Below are positions 13,888 to 24,551 of a stretch of 64,000 nucleotides of DNA, one piece after another; positions within the stretch are counted from its first letter, which is position 1; each line of letters opens with the position of its first letter. The notes under the pieces were generated by a model. That model saw nothing but the letters and a program-made list of their open reading frames with translations, searched no databases and was not told where the DNA came from. The stretch comes from Shinella fusca (GTDB lineage: Bacteria; Pseudomonadota; Alphaproteobacteria; Rhizobiales; Rhizobiaceae). The position numbers were made by a program, and so were the translations under genes. Location: positions 1-64,000 of the forward strand of contig NZ_JACHIK010000018.1 of NCBI RefSeq assembly GCF_014203155.1, given 5' to 3'.

Positions 13888-16068
13888 GTGGAAGACGACG
13901 ACCAGGAGAAGACGAAACCGCGCCGCCGCCGGCGGCACATCTTCCTGCGCATCGATTCCTGGATCGATTCGGCGGTGTGGAACGCCGGTTTCCGCGCGGG
14001 CGAGATCTGGGAGGAGATCACCATCTTCTCCCGCCGCTTCCATGCCAAGGGCTGGAAGAAGGCGGTGTTCGAGGTCGCCGGCGAGGCGATGAACCTCGGC
14101 ACCGCCGGCTTCATCCTCCTGCTCGCGCTCGCTCTTCCCGCCTTCGAGGAAACCAAGGGCGACTGGCGCGCCCAGAGCGATTTCGCCGTCACCTTCCTCG
14201 ATCGCTACGGCAACGAGATCGGCCACCGCGGCATCATCCACGAGGATTCCGTGCCGATCGACGAGTTGCCCGATAGCCTCATCAAGGCGGTGCTGGCGAC
14301 GGAGGACCGCCGTTTCTTCAGCCATTTCGGCATCGATTTCCTCGGCCTTGCCCGCGCCATGAACGAGAACGCGCGGGCCGGCGGCGTCGTGCAGGGCGGC
14401 TCCACGCTCACCCAGCAGCTCGCCAAGAACCTGTTCCTGTCCAACGAGCGCACCATCGAGCGCAAGATCAAGGAAGCCTTCCTCGCCCTCTGGCTGGAGG
14501 CGAACCTTTCCAAGAAGGAGATCCTGCGCCTCTATCTCGACCGCGCCTATATGGGCGGCGGCACCTTCGGCGTGGCGGCGGCCGCGCAGTTCTATTTCGG
14601 CAAGAACGTGACGGACGTGAACCTTGCCGAATCCGCCATGCTCGCCGGCCTCTTCAAGGCCCCGGCGCGCTACGCCCCGCATGTCAACCTGCCGGCCGCG
14701 CGCGCCCGCGCCAACGAGGTTCTGACCAACCTCGTGCAGGGCGGGCTGATGACGGAAGGCCAGGTCATCGCCGCGCGGCGCAACCCCGCCAGCGTCGTCG
14801 ACCGGGCGGAAAAGACCGCGCCCGACTTCTTCCTCGACTGGGCCTTCGACGAGGTGCAGCGCATCGCCAAGCCCTTCCACCAGCATTCGCTCATCGTGCG
14901 CACCACCATCGACATGGGCCTGCAGGCCGCCGCCGAGGAGGCCATCGAGACCGGCCTTCGCCAGTACGGCGAGAGCTACCGCGTCAAGCAGGGCGCGCTG
15001 GTGATGATGGAGAACGGCGGGGCCGTGCGCGCCATGGTCGGCGGACGCGATTACGGCGAGAGCCAGTTCAACCGCGCCACGCGCGCGCTTCGCCAGCCGG
15101 GCTCCTCCTTCAAGGCCTATACCTATGCCGCCGCGATGGAGGCCGGCATGAAGCCCGAGACCACCATCGTCGACGCGCCGATCAGTTGGGGCGGCTGGTC
15201 GCCGCAGAACTACGGCCGCAGCTATGCCGGCCGCATCACGCTGATGACGGCGATGGCGAAATCGATCAACACCGTGCCGGTGCGCCTTGCCAAGGAGAAG
15301 CTCGGCACCAAGCCCATCGCCGCGCTCGCGAAAGCCATGGGCGTCGAAACGCCGATCCGCACCGACAAGACCATGCCGCTCGGCACCTCGGAGGTGACGG
15401 TGCTCGACCAGGCGACGGCCTACGGCGTCTTCCCGGCGGACGGCTTGCAGTCGCGCCGCCACGGCATCAGCCAGATCATCGACTACGACGGCGACATCCT
15501 CTACGATTTTTCCCGCGACGAGCCGCCGGCAAAGCGGGTCCTCTCCGAGGAGGCGACCTCGTCGATGAACCACATCTTCGTCACCATCCCCGTGAACGGC
15601 ACGGCGCGGCGCGGCGCGCTCGACCACGGCATCGTCTCGGGCGGCAAGACGGGCACGACGCAGGCCTACCGCGACGCCTGGTATGTCGGCTTCACCGGCA
15701 ACTACACGACCGCCGTCTGGTACGGCAACGACGACTACACCTCGACCAACAACATGACCGGCGGGTCTCTCCCCGCCATGACCTTCAAGCGCCTGATGGA
15801 CTATGCCCACCAGGGCATCGAGCTTCGCCCCATCCCCGGCATCGAGAACCCGCTGCCCGACGGATCGAAGGCCAAGGAGGTCGCCAGGGCGACCGACGAG
15901 AACGCCCTGCCGGCGCTCGTGCGCCCGCGCTCGCTCTCGTCCGACGTCACGAAGCTGCTGAAGGATATCGCCCGCCATTTCCAGGAGGCGGCGCCCCTCA
16001 AGGCCGATGGCCGCGTGGCCGCGCTCGACGGGGCGCTTGACCTTGCTCCGGCGAACCGGACAGAGTGA
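13888..16068 (+). CDS. Class A penicillin-binding protein (PBP1A-type)
   Basis: A 726-residue bifunctional peptidoglycan synthase. A basic cytoplasmic N-terminus (PRRRRRHIF), one membrane segment (about 73-92) and a periplasmic part follow. The GT51 glycosyltransferase has EDRRFFSHFGIDFLG, QGGSTLTQQLAKNLFLSN and RKIKEAFLALWLE. The transpeptidase has QPGSSFKAYTY (active Ser in SSFK), AKSINTVPVR and SGGKTGTTQAYRD. The GTG start at 13888 gives the basic N-terminus. It stands alone on the plus strand, divergent from UPF0260. Confidence 0.95.
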   Translation: MEDDDQEKTKPRRRRRHIFLRIDSWIDSAVWNAGFRAGEIWEEITIFSRRFHAKGWKKAVFEVAGEAMNLGTAGFILLLALALPAFEETKGDWRAQSDFAVTFLDRYGNEIGHRGIIHEDSVPIDELPDSLIKAVLATEDRRFFSHFGIDFLGLARAMNENARAGGVVQGGSTLTQQLAKNLFLSNERTIERKIKEAFLALWLEANLSKKEILRLYLDRAYMGGGTFGVAAAAQFYFGKNVTDVNLAESAMLAGLFKAPARYAPHVNLPAARARANEVLTNLVQGGLMTEGQVIAARRNPASVVDRAEKTAPDFFLDWAFDEVQRIAKPFHQHSLIVRTTIDMGLQAAAEEAIETGLRQYGESYRVKQGALVMMENGGAVRAMVGGRDYGESQFNRATRALRQPGSSFKAYTYAAAMEAGMKPETTIVDAPISWGGWSPQNYGRSYAGRITLMTAMAKSINTVPVRLAKEKLGTKPIAALAKAMGVETPIRTDKTMPLGTSEVTVLDQATAYGVFPADGLQSRRHGISQIIDYDGDILYDFSRDEPPAKRVLSEEATSSMNHIFVTIPVNGTARRGALDHGIVSGGKTGTTQAYRDAWYVGFTGNYTTAVWYGNDDYTSTNNMTGGSLPAMTFKRLMDYAHQGIELRPIPGIENPLPDGSKAKEVARATDENALPALVRPRSLSSDVTKLLKDIARHFQEAAPLKADGRVAALDGALDLAPANRTE

Positions 16069-16097
16069 CGCAACGCTGATTCCAACGGTCGACCGCC

Positions 16098-16691
16098 TTG
16101 TTCCGAACCCCTCTCGTCATCGCCACCGCGCTCGCCGTCGCCTTCGGCCTCGGCATCCTGAGCTCGATCTATGCGCTGAGGGCGACGGTCGGCTTCGGCG
16201 CCATCGCGCTCGGGCCGTGGACGGCCTTTCCCGCCGCCCAGACGGTGGATGCGGACCCTTACGCCAAGGCCCACCGCGCGCGTGACGGCAAGCTCCTGCT
16301 CGGCGGGGCCGAGGGCCTTGCCTTCACCGCCGCCAGCGACAGCGAGGGCCGCACGCTGGTGGAAAACTGCCGCTACAGCATTTCCGGCATCACGCCGCCC
16401 GCGCGCCTGTGGACGCTGCATGCGGCAGACCGCAGCGGCAATCCGCTCGGCGGCATCCGCAAGGGGCTTCCTTCCGGCCTCAACGCCTGGTCCGTGCTGC
16501 GCGCGGCCGACAGCAGCTTTACCATCCGCATCTCCGCCGCCGCGTCTGCGGGCAACTGGCTGGCGGTGCCGGAGGGCAAGGCGCCCTTCCTCCTCGTCAT
16601 GACCCTCCTCGACACGCCGACCGCCGGCAGCTCCGGCGTTATCGACCTTGCCATGCCCGGCATCGAGCGGCTGGATTGCGCCGATGCGTAG
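16098..16691 (+). CDS. DUF1214 membrane-anchored protein
   Basis: A 197-residue protein with an N-terminal hydrophobic anchor (about 4-27) and a DUF1214 domain (YSISGITPPARLWTLHAADR; ADSSFTIRISAAASAGNWLA; LLVMTLLDTP). It starts with TTG at 16098. DUF1214 and DUF1254 proteins are commonly paired and have no settled function. The 3' end overlaps the next gene by 8 bp, so the two form an operon probably following the penicillin-binding protein gene by only 29 bp. Confidence 0.82.
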   Translation: MFRTPLVIATALAVAFGLGILSSIYALRATVGFGAIALGPWTAFPAAQTVDADPYAKAHRARDGKLLLGGAEGLAFTAASDSEGRTLVENCRYSISGITPPARLWTLHAADRSGNPLGGIRKGLPSGLNAWSVLRAADSSFTIRISAAASAGNWLAVPEGKAPFLLVMTLLDTPTAGSSGVIDLAMPGIERLDCADA

Positions 16692-17235
16692 CTTCCTCTA
16701 CGCCATCGCGATCGGCCTCATCGGCGCGGCGCTCCTGCACATCGTCATCATCCTCTCGCTGCCGAGCTTCACCGGACGCGACGCCTATACGCGCGTTTCC
16801 AGCCTCGGCGAGGCGAACCGCTTCTTTGCGCTCGGTAATACCGGCGATACGCTCGCCCCCGTCAACGACGATCCGGCGATGAAGACCGCCGTATGCACCT
16901 TCTCCGTGGAAGACGGCCCCGTGCGCCTCTTTGCCGAGGGCGACGTGCCCTTCTGGTCGCTCGCCGTCTACGACAGCGCCTCCAACGAGGTCTTCAGCAT
17001 GAACGACCGCACCTCCGTCACCGGCGCGCTCGATACGCTGGTGGCGACGCCCATCCAGCTCATCGCCATCCGCAAGCAGGTGCCGCAGGAGCTGGAACAG
17101 TCGATCCTCGTGGAAATGCGGGGGGATGAGGGCTATGCGGTGCTGCGCACCTTCGTGCCGACGGAAAGCCGGCTGCCGGCCGCGACAGCGTTCCTCGCCA
17201 ATGCCGGCTGCGAGCCCTTCGCGCCGGATCAGTGA
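16684..17235 (+). CDS. DUF1254-type membrane-anchored protein
   Basis: A 183-residue protein with an N-terminal membrane segment (about 3-25) and a DUF1254-like extracytoplasmic domain (LGEANRFFALGNTGDTLAPV, VPFWSLAVYDSASNEVFSMN, MRGDEGYAVLRTFVP). The ATG at 16684 overlaps the end of the DUF1214 gene. Such partners are presumed to act together at the envelope, an inference from pairing alone. Confidence 0.82.
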   Translation: MRSFLYAIAIGLIGAALLHIVIILSLPSFTGRDAYTRVSSLGEANRFFALGNTGDTLAPVNDDPAMKTAVCTFSVEDGPVRLFAEGDVPFWSLAVYDSASNEVFSMNDRTSVTGALDTLVATPIQLIAIRKQVPQELEQSILVEMRGDEGYAVLRTFVPTESRLPAATAFLANAGCEPFAPDQ

Positions 17236-17250
17236 CAAAAGCGTCGCCCG

Positions 17251-17439
17251 TCAGGGCCGGCGGGCGGTGTCCGGCGCGCCGTGCTTTGCCGCCTTGCCGC
17301 GCGAGGCGAGCATGGCGGGGGTCAGGCGCTCGTAGCGCACGCCCGTGAAAAGAAGGATCCGGGCCGGGCTTTCCGGCCGTGCCGTCCCGCGCCGCGGCAT
17401 CCGCTCGCGCCATTCCGTCAATCGTACCACGTCTGCCAT
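17251..17439 (-). CDS. Small conserved hypothetical protein (62 aa)
   Basis: Starts MADVVRLTEWRERMPRRG, followed by ARILLFTGVRYERLTP, a pattern I recall from short rhizobial proteins of unknown function. GGAGG lies 6 nt before the ATG at 17439; the in-frame TTG upstream has no such site. Convergent with the DUF1254 gene. Confidence 0.65.
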   Translation of the reverse strand: MADVVRLTEWRERMPRRGTARPESPARILLFTGVRYERLTPAMLASRGKAAKHGAPDTARRP

Positions 17440-17881
17440 TCTCGCCTCCAAAAGAAGAATCGAGACGGATGAAGCACCTTTACAATCTCACCCTGCCCGT
17501 CTCAACGGGCCGGTGCATCCGGTTCCGTCCACCGGATGCGGCATCGGGTATCCTCGTCAACCCTGCCGCATACGGGCGGAAACGGCGATACGGGACCAGA
17601 AGTTTCCCTTTCACGGGAATGTGTCTGGTGACCGCCCGGCATCCGGAACATCGCACCTTTCCCCTGCGAGGCGACGGCGCCCGAAAGCGAACCGCCGCGT
17701 CCATGGTGGAATCATAACACGTCCGTCGCAACAGACGAGCCGATCCATGTCCCTAAAACTAGCGACCACCGGGTTAACAGGCTGTTAATCTAACCCGAGA
17801 GTGCGAAACGGGCCGTTTCCTGCGGAACAGGCGAGCGCACCGCCGGCCCCCGTCCCAGACTTGCTACGCTATCGGAAAGGC
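17440..17881. other. Intergenic stretch without a convincing gene
   Basis: Contains a possible 82-codon ORF at 17469-17717 (plus) with no ribosome-binding site and GC-skew typical of chance frames. The end at 17860-17887 carries TTGCTA, 16 bp, TAATAT, a plausible promoter for the following toxin-antitoxin operon. Confidence 0.4.
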
Positions 17882-17900
17882 GTAATATATTTTGTATTAC
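17882..17900. promoter_or_regulatory. Operator-like palindrome before the MazF-type module
   Basis: GTAATA-TATTTTG-TATTAC inverted repeat overlapping the presumed -10 region, with a second overlapping one (TTGT-ATTAC-ACAA). Well placed for autorepression by the ribbon-helix-helix antitoxin. Confidence 0.5.
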
Positions 17901-17915
17901 ACAATGGAGGCGCGG

Positions 17916-18155
17916 ATGGCATCGCTCATGAATTTCCGGGTCGATGACGACCTGAAGGATCGTTTCACCCAAGCGGCCGAAACAAGGCAGCAGACGCAAA
18001 GCGAGGCCATGCGGGAAGCGCTGCTGCTCTATGTCAAGCGGGTACGAAACGAGCAATTGCGCGATGCCGCTGAACGCATCCGGCGCCACCGCGAGGATGA
18101 AGAGGACATCATGCGCTGGATCGAGGCTCATGGCGTAGGGATCGCGGATGATTGA
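17916..18155 (+). CDS. Ribbon-helix-helix antitoxin (CopG-like)
   Basis: A 79-residue protein from the ATG at 17916, which has GGAGG 5 nt upstream. The N-terminus ASLMNFRVDDDLKDRFTQAA is a ribbon-helix-helix DNA-binding motif; the rest is charged helix (RNEQLRDAAERIRRHREDEE) likely to wrap the toxin. It overlaps the toxin gene by 8 bp. Earlier in-frame ATGs at 17892 and 17904 lie over the operator palindrome or the RBS and are less likely. Confidence 0.82.
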   Translation: MASLMNFRVDDDLKDRFTQAAETRQQTQSEAMREALLLYVKRVRNEQLRDAAERIRRHREDEEDIMRWIEAHGVGIADD

Positions 18156-18489
18156 GCGCGGCGCGATATACAGGATGACCGAGCGGGGCGCCTACACGGG
18201 CAAGCCCCGTCCGGTGGTCATCATGCAGAACCCCAATATTCGAATGGACAGCATCATCGTGGTTCCGCTGACCTCGAACGACTCGCATGGTGCGCCGATC
18301 AGGATCGGGATCGACCCGAACGCAGAAAACGGCCTCAGGCGGCATTCATTTGCGATGTGCGACAAGGTGCAGGCGATCCGCAGGGACAGCCTCGTCGAGC
18401 CTCCGGTCGGCAAGTTGTCCGATGCCCTGCTCAGGCAGATACGGGACACGGTCTATGACCTGATCGACGAAGGTGTCGCACTGGATTGA
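18148..18489 (+). CDS. MazF/PemK-type endoribonuclease toxin
   Basis: A 113-residue PemK/MazF family toxin that would cleave RNA. It begins IERGAIYRMTERGAYTGKPR, then PVVIMQN, SIIVVPLTSND and FAMCDKVQAIRRDSL, the standard strands of the fold. It ends LRQIRDTVYDLID. It is preceded by its RHH antitoxin with an 8-bp overlap, a typical type II arrangement. Confidence 0.92.
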   Translation: MIERGAIYRMTERGAYTGKPRPVVIMQNPNIRMDSIIVVPLTSNDSHGAPIRIGIDPNAENGLRRHSFAMCDKVQAIRRDSLVEPPVGKLSDALLRQIRDTVYDLIDEGVALD

Positions 18490-18714
18490 ATCCGCACATC
18501 CCCGGTGAACCCTTTACCCGCCGTTAATCATAAACGCCCTAAGATCGAAACCGGCGGCATGCAATGTGCCGACGCATCGAAATTTAGAGAAAACCCTTTG
18601 TTCCAAGGCACTTGCAAAGAGTGCGCGGCACAACGACAGACAAGCGTTTCCTCTGATTTTCATGAATGACAACAGGATCGCCAAGGGGCCGGCGGTCGGG
18701 ACGACAGGTGTTTC

Positions 18715-19659
18715 GTGGCGGACAGGTTTCGCGAACTGGAGAGACCGCAAGCCGGGCGGCCGAAGGACATCGTGCTGATGGCCACGGTCTCCAGCTTCGA
18801 GAGCCTGCGTTTTCCAAGGAAATCCGACCTCTACCAGTTCGGCGAGCTCTTCGAGCCGCTCTATGCTGCTTCCAGCGACGAGGCGCGCCGGCAGGCCGTC
18901 GCCGCGCTCTCGCGGTGCCCGCAGGTGCCGGAGGAGACGGCCTTCTTCATCGCCTGCCAGCCGATCGATATCGCCGCCATCTTCCTCATGGGCTCGAAAG
19001 CCATCGCCGACCGGACGCTGCTGCGCGTCCTGCGCGCGGCCGGACCCGACCACGCCCGCGCCATCGGCCGGCGAGAGGATCTTTCCCCCGTCGTCGTCGA
19101 GGCGCTGGTCGGCACGCATCAGGATCAGGCGAGCCGCCGCACCGGCGAGGAGCGCGAGGCCGCCATGCGGGAAGCCGCACGGCTGGAGCGGGAAGAGGCG
19201 ATCCGCGACGAATTGCGCGCCCTCGTGCGCGCCGCAACGCCCCCGGTGGAGGCACCCGTCCGCCTGGAACCGGCGACGCCGACCCATCAGGCCCTCCTCG
19301 TGCGCTTCGCGCGCACCGGCGAGGTCGGCATGATCGCCGTCACGCTCGCCGACGCCCTCGCCTCCAGCCAATGGCTGTCCGAGCGCATCCTTCTCGATGT
19401 CTCGGGGCGGCAGCTTGCCGAGACGCTGCTGGCGCTCGCCATGCCGGAGGCCGACGGCCGCTTCCTGCTGGAATGCATCTATCCGCACCTTGCCGGCGGC
19501 GGCGCGGAGGCGCTGCTTGCGGAGCTCGACGCCGAAGACGCGATCCGCCGCGTCGAAAGCTGGCAGCGCGCCGACAGCTATACCAGCGGCGCGCCGAAGG
19601 CTGCCAATGGCGAGGAAACCGCGGCGCCGGGCGAGACCCGCCGCGCCGCCGCCGGCTGA
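18715..19659 (+). CDS. DUF2336-like protein
   Basis: A 314-residue, helix-rich, soluble protein starting at a GTG (18715). The body resembles DUF2336 proteins of alphaproteobacteria: PRKSDLYQFGELFEPLYAAS, ARRQAVAALSRCPQVPEETA and HARAIGRREDLSPVVVEALV. HEAT-like helical repeats are likely. A charged linker (about 140-180) joins a second helical part. Function is unknown. It is a single gene with unassigned regulation. Confidence 0.75.
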   Translation: MADRFRELERPQAGRPKDIVLMATVSSFESLRFPRKSDLYQFGELFEPLYAASSDEARRQAVAALSRCPQVPEETAFFIACQPIDIAAIFLMGSKAIADRTLLRVLRAAGPDHARAIGRREDLSPVVVEALVGTHQDQASRRTGEEREAAMREAARLEREEAIRDELRALVRAATPPVEAPVRLEPATPTHQALLVRFARTGEVGMIAVTLADALASSQWLSERILLDVSGRQLAETLLALAMPEADGRFLLECIYPHLAGGGAEALLAELDAEDAIRRVESWQRADSYTSGAPKAANGEETAAPGETRRAAAG

Positions 19660-19666
19660 TCCGTCA

Positions 19667-19762
19667 TCAGAGAACCTTCCGCTCCGCACGAAGCGCGGCC
19701 AGCATGGTCGCGACGAACATTCCCGAAATCAGCAGTGCAAGGGCAGGCAGCACGATAAACAC
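19667..19762 (-). CDS. Candidate 31-aa single-pass membrane protein
   Basis: GTG at 19762 with GGAGG 7 nt upstream; peptide FIVLPALALLISGMFVATML followed by AALRAERKVL. One hydrophobic helix with a basic C-terminus, a typical small membrane protein. Ends 7 bp from the DUF2336 stop. No homologue recalled. Confidence 0.5.
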   Translation of the reverse strand: MFIVLPALALLISGMFVATMLAALRAERKVL

Positions 19763-19854
19763 GGGCGTTCCTCCAGGGTGAAGCACAGGCCGTTGCCTGT
19801 GTGTTCGCCTTCTCCCATGCTGCGCAGCACGGCGCTGTTTCCAGCGGAACAGCC

Positions 19855-20226
19855 CTACCGCCGGAAAAACCCGTCGTCCTGCGGCTTCGCCCCGGCGAAA
19901 TCGATGAGCCCGGAGAGATCGTCCGCCTCGATGGAGACCACCCAGAGATCGCCGTCGAAGCGCCGCTCGCGGGCGATGGCCTCGGCGACCGCATCCGCAT
20001 CCGCGCGCTCCAGCCGCGTCTCGAAAAGCCGCCTGCCGTCGTCGTCCTCCTCGAAGAAGCTCTGCGGGGCCGGCGCATGGAGGCTTTCCGTGCCGTTGCG
20101 GAACACCTGCCGCACGAACACCGCCCCCGCCTCCTCCGCCCCTTTCGCCTCCACGGCCGCGAAATCGCCGCGGGCGAACACGCGGCGCATCAGGGCGGAA
20201 ACGAAGATATCGGTACGAAGGCGCAT
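19855..20226 (-). CDS. DUF1491 family protein
   Basis: A 123-residue protein with the DUF1491 pattern: MRLRTDIFVSALMRRVFARG at the start, GAEEAGAVFVRQVFRNG in the middle and GDLWVVSIEADDLSGLIDFA near the end. ATG at 20226. Function unknown, cytoplasmic. It lies just downstream of the chemotaxis receptor gene (44-bp gap) and may share its transcript. Confidence 0.85.
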   Translation of the reverse strand: MRLRTDIFVSALMRRVFARGDFAAVEAKGAEEAGAVFVRQVFRNGTESLHAPAPQSFFEEDDDGRRLFETRLERADADAVAEAIARERRFDGDLWVVSIEADDLSGLIDFAGAKPQDDGFFRR

Positions 20227-20269
20227 CACGGCGGCATACACGCCGGCGCGCAAGCCGGCAATGGGCGCG

Positions 20270-21712
20270 CTACACCCTGATCGCCAGCCTCAGCCCGCCC
20301 CAGTGCCGGCCGTCCACGACGATGGGGGCGGAGATGTCCTTCATCAGCACGAACTGCCCGCCGCCCATGTCGCGCCGATAGGTCTGGAGGAGGAAGGGCT
20401 CGGTGTTGCGGCCGGCCGCCAGCCCCACGCGGTCGTTGAAGATACGGCGGTTGCGGCAGTTGGCGGTGTTCCAGGCCGGATCGCCCGGGCGCTGCGGCTC
20501 GGAGAATTTGCGGTTGTGCGTGGGCAGGTAGCCGTTCTCGTCCACGGCGGCGCAGAAGGCGATGCGGTCGTCGGCGGCCACCGCCGGCTCCTGGATCGCC
20601 GGCAGCACGCGGTCGGTGAAATCGACAAAGCGCGTCGTCATCTGCACCGGGTCCGTGCCGGAAACCGGCCGGTACTGCCGGTCGAACAGCGCGTCGAGGC
20701 CGATCTCGCCGCTACGCACCGCCGCCGAAAACCGGCGGGAGACTTCTGCGGAAAGCTGCTGCACGAGGCGGATATAGGGCGTGTCCGGCGTCTCGATGCC
20801 GGCGCTCGCCGTCGCCTGGATGATGCGCTCGGAGATCGCCACCACCTCGCCGACCTTGCCGGAGGCGCCCTGCAGCACCTCGCTGGAACGGATGATCTCC
20901 GCCGAGGCCGCGCCGATGGAGCGGGCGAATTCGCTGCATTCGCGGTCCACCGCGCCGGTGGTCGCGGCCAGCGTCGAGGCGCTGTCGAGGATCTTCGACA
21001 TCACCGCCTCCACGCCGGAAAACGAGCCCTGCACGCCGGAGGCCGTCGCCTTCACGCCCTCGGCCGAAACGCGCGCCCCCTCGCCCGCCGCCTCCAGCCG
21101 GTCGATGCGCGCACGCAGTTCCTGCAGCGTCTTCTGGATCGAGGCGGTCGTGTTGGAGGTCTCCAGCGAGAGCGCCCGCACCTCCGCCGCCACCACGGCA
21201 AAGCCCTTGCCCGCCTCGCCCGCCCGGGCGGCCTCGATGGCGGCGTTGAGCGCCAGGAGGTTCGTCTGGCGCGCGATGGTGCCGATGGCGTCCGCCAGCC
21301 GGCCGACATCGGCAAGCGCCCCGGAAAAGGCGGAGATCTCCGTGCCGATCTCGTTGGAGGCGGTCACCATGTGGTCGATGGCGGCGATGGAACCGTCGAG
21401 ACGCGCCGCCTGCTCGCCCAGCACCGTGCGGGCGCTGGCGGCAAGCTGGTCGGTCTCGCCGAGGGCGCGGGCGATGTCGCCGTTCGCCCCGGCGATCGCC
21501 GTTGCCGATTGCGTCAGCCGCGTGAAGAGGCCGGCATGCTCGCGCGACTGCGCGGCCGTGTCCTGGATGGACCCGGCGATGTCGACGAGGTGCAGGCCGA
21601 GGTCGGAGGCCTCGGCGGCGAGCGCCGCGACGACCGCGCGCAACGCCCCGGCATCGGCCGGTTCGTCCTCCTCAAGCGTATCGGCAGTCTCATGCAGGGC
21701 AGCAGCGGGCAT
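20270..21712 (-). CDS. Soluble methyl-accepting chemotaxis-type receptor
   Basis: A 480-residue protein with no membrane segment. The signalling hairpin tip is intact: [20 protein letters not shown] then [20 protein letters not shown] (about 160-200). Unusually, the sensor part is C-terminal (about 330-480), with [34 protein letters not shown] and [20 protein letters not shown]. This looks like the C-terminal module of cytoplasmic receptors sensing internal signals. Ligand unknown. Neighbouring genes are not chemotaxis genes. Confidence 0.88.
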   Translation of the reverse strand: MPAAALHETADTLEEDEPADAGALRAVVAALAAEASDLGLHLVDIAGSIQDTAAQSREHAGLFTRLTQSATAIAGANGDIARALGETDQLAASARTVLGEQAARLDGSIAAIDHMVTASNEIGTEISAFSGALADVGRLADAIGTIARQTNLLALNAAIEAARAGEAGKGFAVVAAEVRALSLETSNTTASIQKTLQELRARIDRLEAAGEGARVSAEGVKATASGVQGSFSGVEAVMSKILDSASTLAATTGAVDRECSEFARSIGAASAEIIRSSEVLQGASGKVGEVVAISERIIQATASAGIETPDTPYIRLVQQLSAEVSRRFSAAVRSGEIGLDALFDRQYRPVSGTDPVQMTTRFVDFTDRVLPAIQEPAVAADDRIAFCAAVDENGYLPTHNRKFSEPQRPGDPAWNTANCRNRRIFNDRVGLAAGRNTEPFLLQTYRRDMGGGQFVLMKDISAPIVVDGRHWGGLRLAIRV

Positions 21713-21828
21713 GGCTCGACGATCCTCCGGTCATCGAAGGATCATCCGGCAGACATGGTTAACGCTTCCTTTAAAAGGCCTGACGCTACGGAAGGTCGTA
21801 GGCGTACGACTTTCGTCGTATACAGGGT

Positions 21829-22519
21829 TTACAGTGCGCCGATGTCCTTGAGCTTGTCGAGGACGGCGACATTGGGCTCGCCGGTCACCGGCAGCCGGTA
21901 GTGCTTTTCGAAATGGCGGATCGCCGTGCGCGTCTTCTCGCCGATCAGGCCGTCCACCACGACATCCGCATAGGCGATGTTGCTGAGGCCCTTCTGGATC
22001 TTCATCACGAGCTCGCTCGGCGCGGGCTTCTCGACGGCGGCGGTGACGCCGGGATCGGTCTCGGCCGCAAGGATCGCCGCGGCGACGGGATCGCCCTCGT
22101 CCCCGGCGGCCTGCTTGGCCGCGGGGCGCTTCTCGATGCTCTGCGTCACCTCGTCGAAGGGGCGCTCGGCGGGCGTCACATCGGCGACGGCGGGAAGGTC
22201 GCCCTCCTCGTCCTGGCGCTCGATGAGGAAGGTCGTCACGTCCTTCGGCTCGGGCTTCGTGGCCGAGAAGCCGAGGGAGTTTCCGGCAGCGCGGGTGCGC
22301 AGGAACGGCGAGGGATGGCCGCCCGGCTGATACCAGAGCGCATTGGCCGCGACGAAGGAGAAGACGACGATGAAGGCGCAGGAGCCCCCCACCACGCTCG
22401 GATAGCGCGCGGCAAGCCCGCCGAGCGCGACAAGCCCGGCGATAACGACGTTCGGCCGGCGCTGCGGCTGTCCCCGCCCGCCGGAACGGCCCTTGCGGGC
22501 CGGGCCCTTCGGCCCCCGC

Positions 22520-22548
<29 letters not shown>
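21829..22548 (-). CDS. Membrane-anchored peptidoglycan-binding domain protein
   Basis: A 239-residue protein with a basic cytoplasmic N-terminus, a membrane segment (about 32-70) and a variable linker. The C-terminal PG_binding_1 domain (about 170-239) reads VMKIQKGLSNIAYADVVVDG then IGEKTRTAIRHFEKHYRLPV. It probably contacts the cell wall. The ATG at 22548 overlaps the end of the histidine kinase gene by 29 bp, so both are one transcription unit; an ATG at 22566 is also possible. Confidence 0.85.
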
Positions 22549-24079
<1,531 letters not shown>

Positions 24080-24551
24080 CGCGAAACCCTGCCGTTTTTT
24101 GTCTTTTCTGTGCGCTCAAAATCGCATCGGCGACTTAAGGAAACAATAAACGGCGGGGGTGGAAAGCGCGGCAAAAAGGGCCAAAAGTCCCATTTCGGGG
24201 CAATCCAAGGGTCATTCGTCCGGCGTGGTTAACGGGGCGTAAGCGCCTCATTTTGCGGCATTTTTCTGTTCGTATTAACTTGTGGGGCAAGGCGGCGCCG
24301 GCCCTCCTCCCGGCATTCCGGCGCCTTGGGCACGGTGGCCGCGCCATCATCCTTAACGCGAAACGCTAAAATCCGTCTCAAATGCCTGCAAAGCTGGGAA
24401 TAGAGACAATTTTACTCAAAACTGGGCAAAACCCGAGCGATTCCAGCAAAAGGGAATTTCCTTCCGGCCCCTATTCTCGCATCAACGGTTCGCCAAGGAC
24501 CAATCTGCCGAAGGCCGCAAAGAGCCGAGGCGCTAACGAGGATGGCAAGCG
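24080..24551. other. 470-bp intergenic region with a strong hairpin
   Basis: No convincing gene. A 60-codon frame (24382-24564) lacks an RBS. The notable element is a hairpin at 24288-24328 whose loop carries CCTCCTCCC. Divergent promoters for the kinase and DUF5330 genes must lie here. Confidence 0.45.
24288..24328 (+). ncRNA. Hairpin with anti-Shine-Dalgarno loop, candidate sRNA element
   Basis: GGCGCCGG (24294-24301) pairs perfectly with CCGGCGCC (24318-24325); CAA/TTG extends the stem across a 3-nt bulge. The 16-nt loop contains CCTCCTCCC, complementary to ribosome-binding sites, as in rhizobial alpha-r14-type and Rhodobacter cuckoo-type sRNAs. No terminator with a U-run follows, so an independent sRNA is not proven. 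Confidence 0.3.

Noticed and set aside
13699-15978. 759-codon open frame on the minus strand opposite the penicillin-binding protein gene
   Set aside because: It mirrors a well-supported gene with intact GT51 and transpeptidase motifs; low-complexity Arg/Gly/Ala-rich translation is typical of antisense frames in high-GC DNA.
17469-17717. Possible 82-aa ORF MKHLYNLTLPVSTGR...
   Set aside because: No Shine-Dalgarno, Arg/Pro-rich translation, comparable frames open on the other strand, and no recalled homologue.
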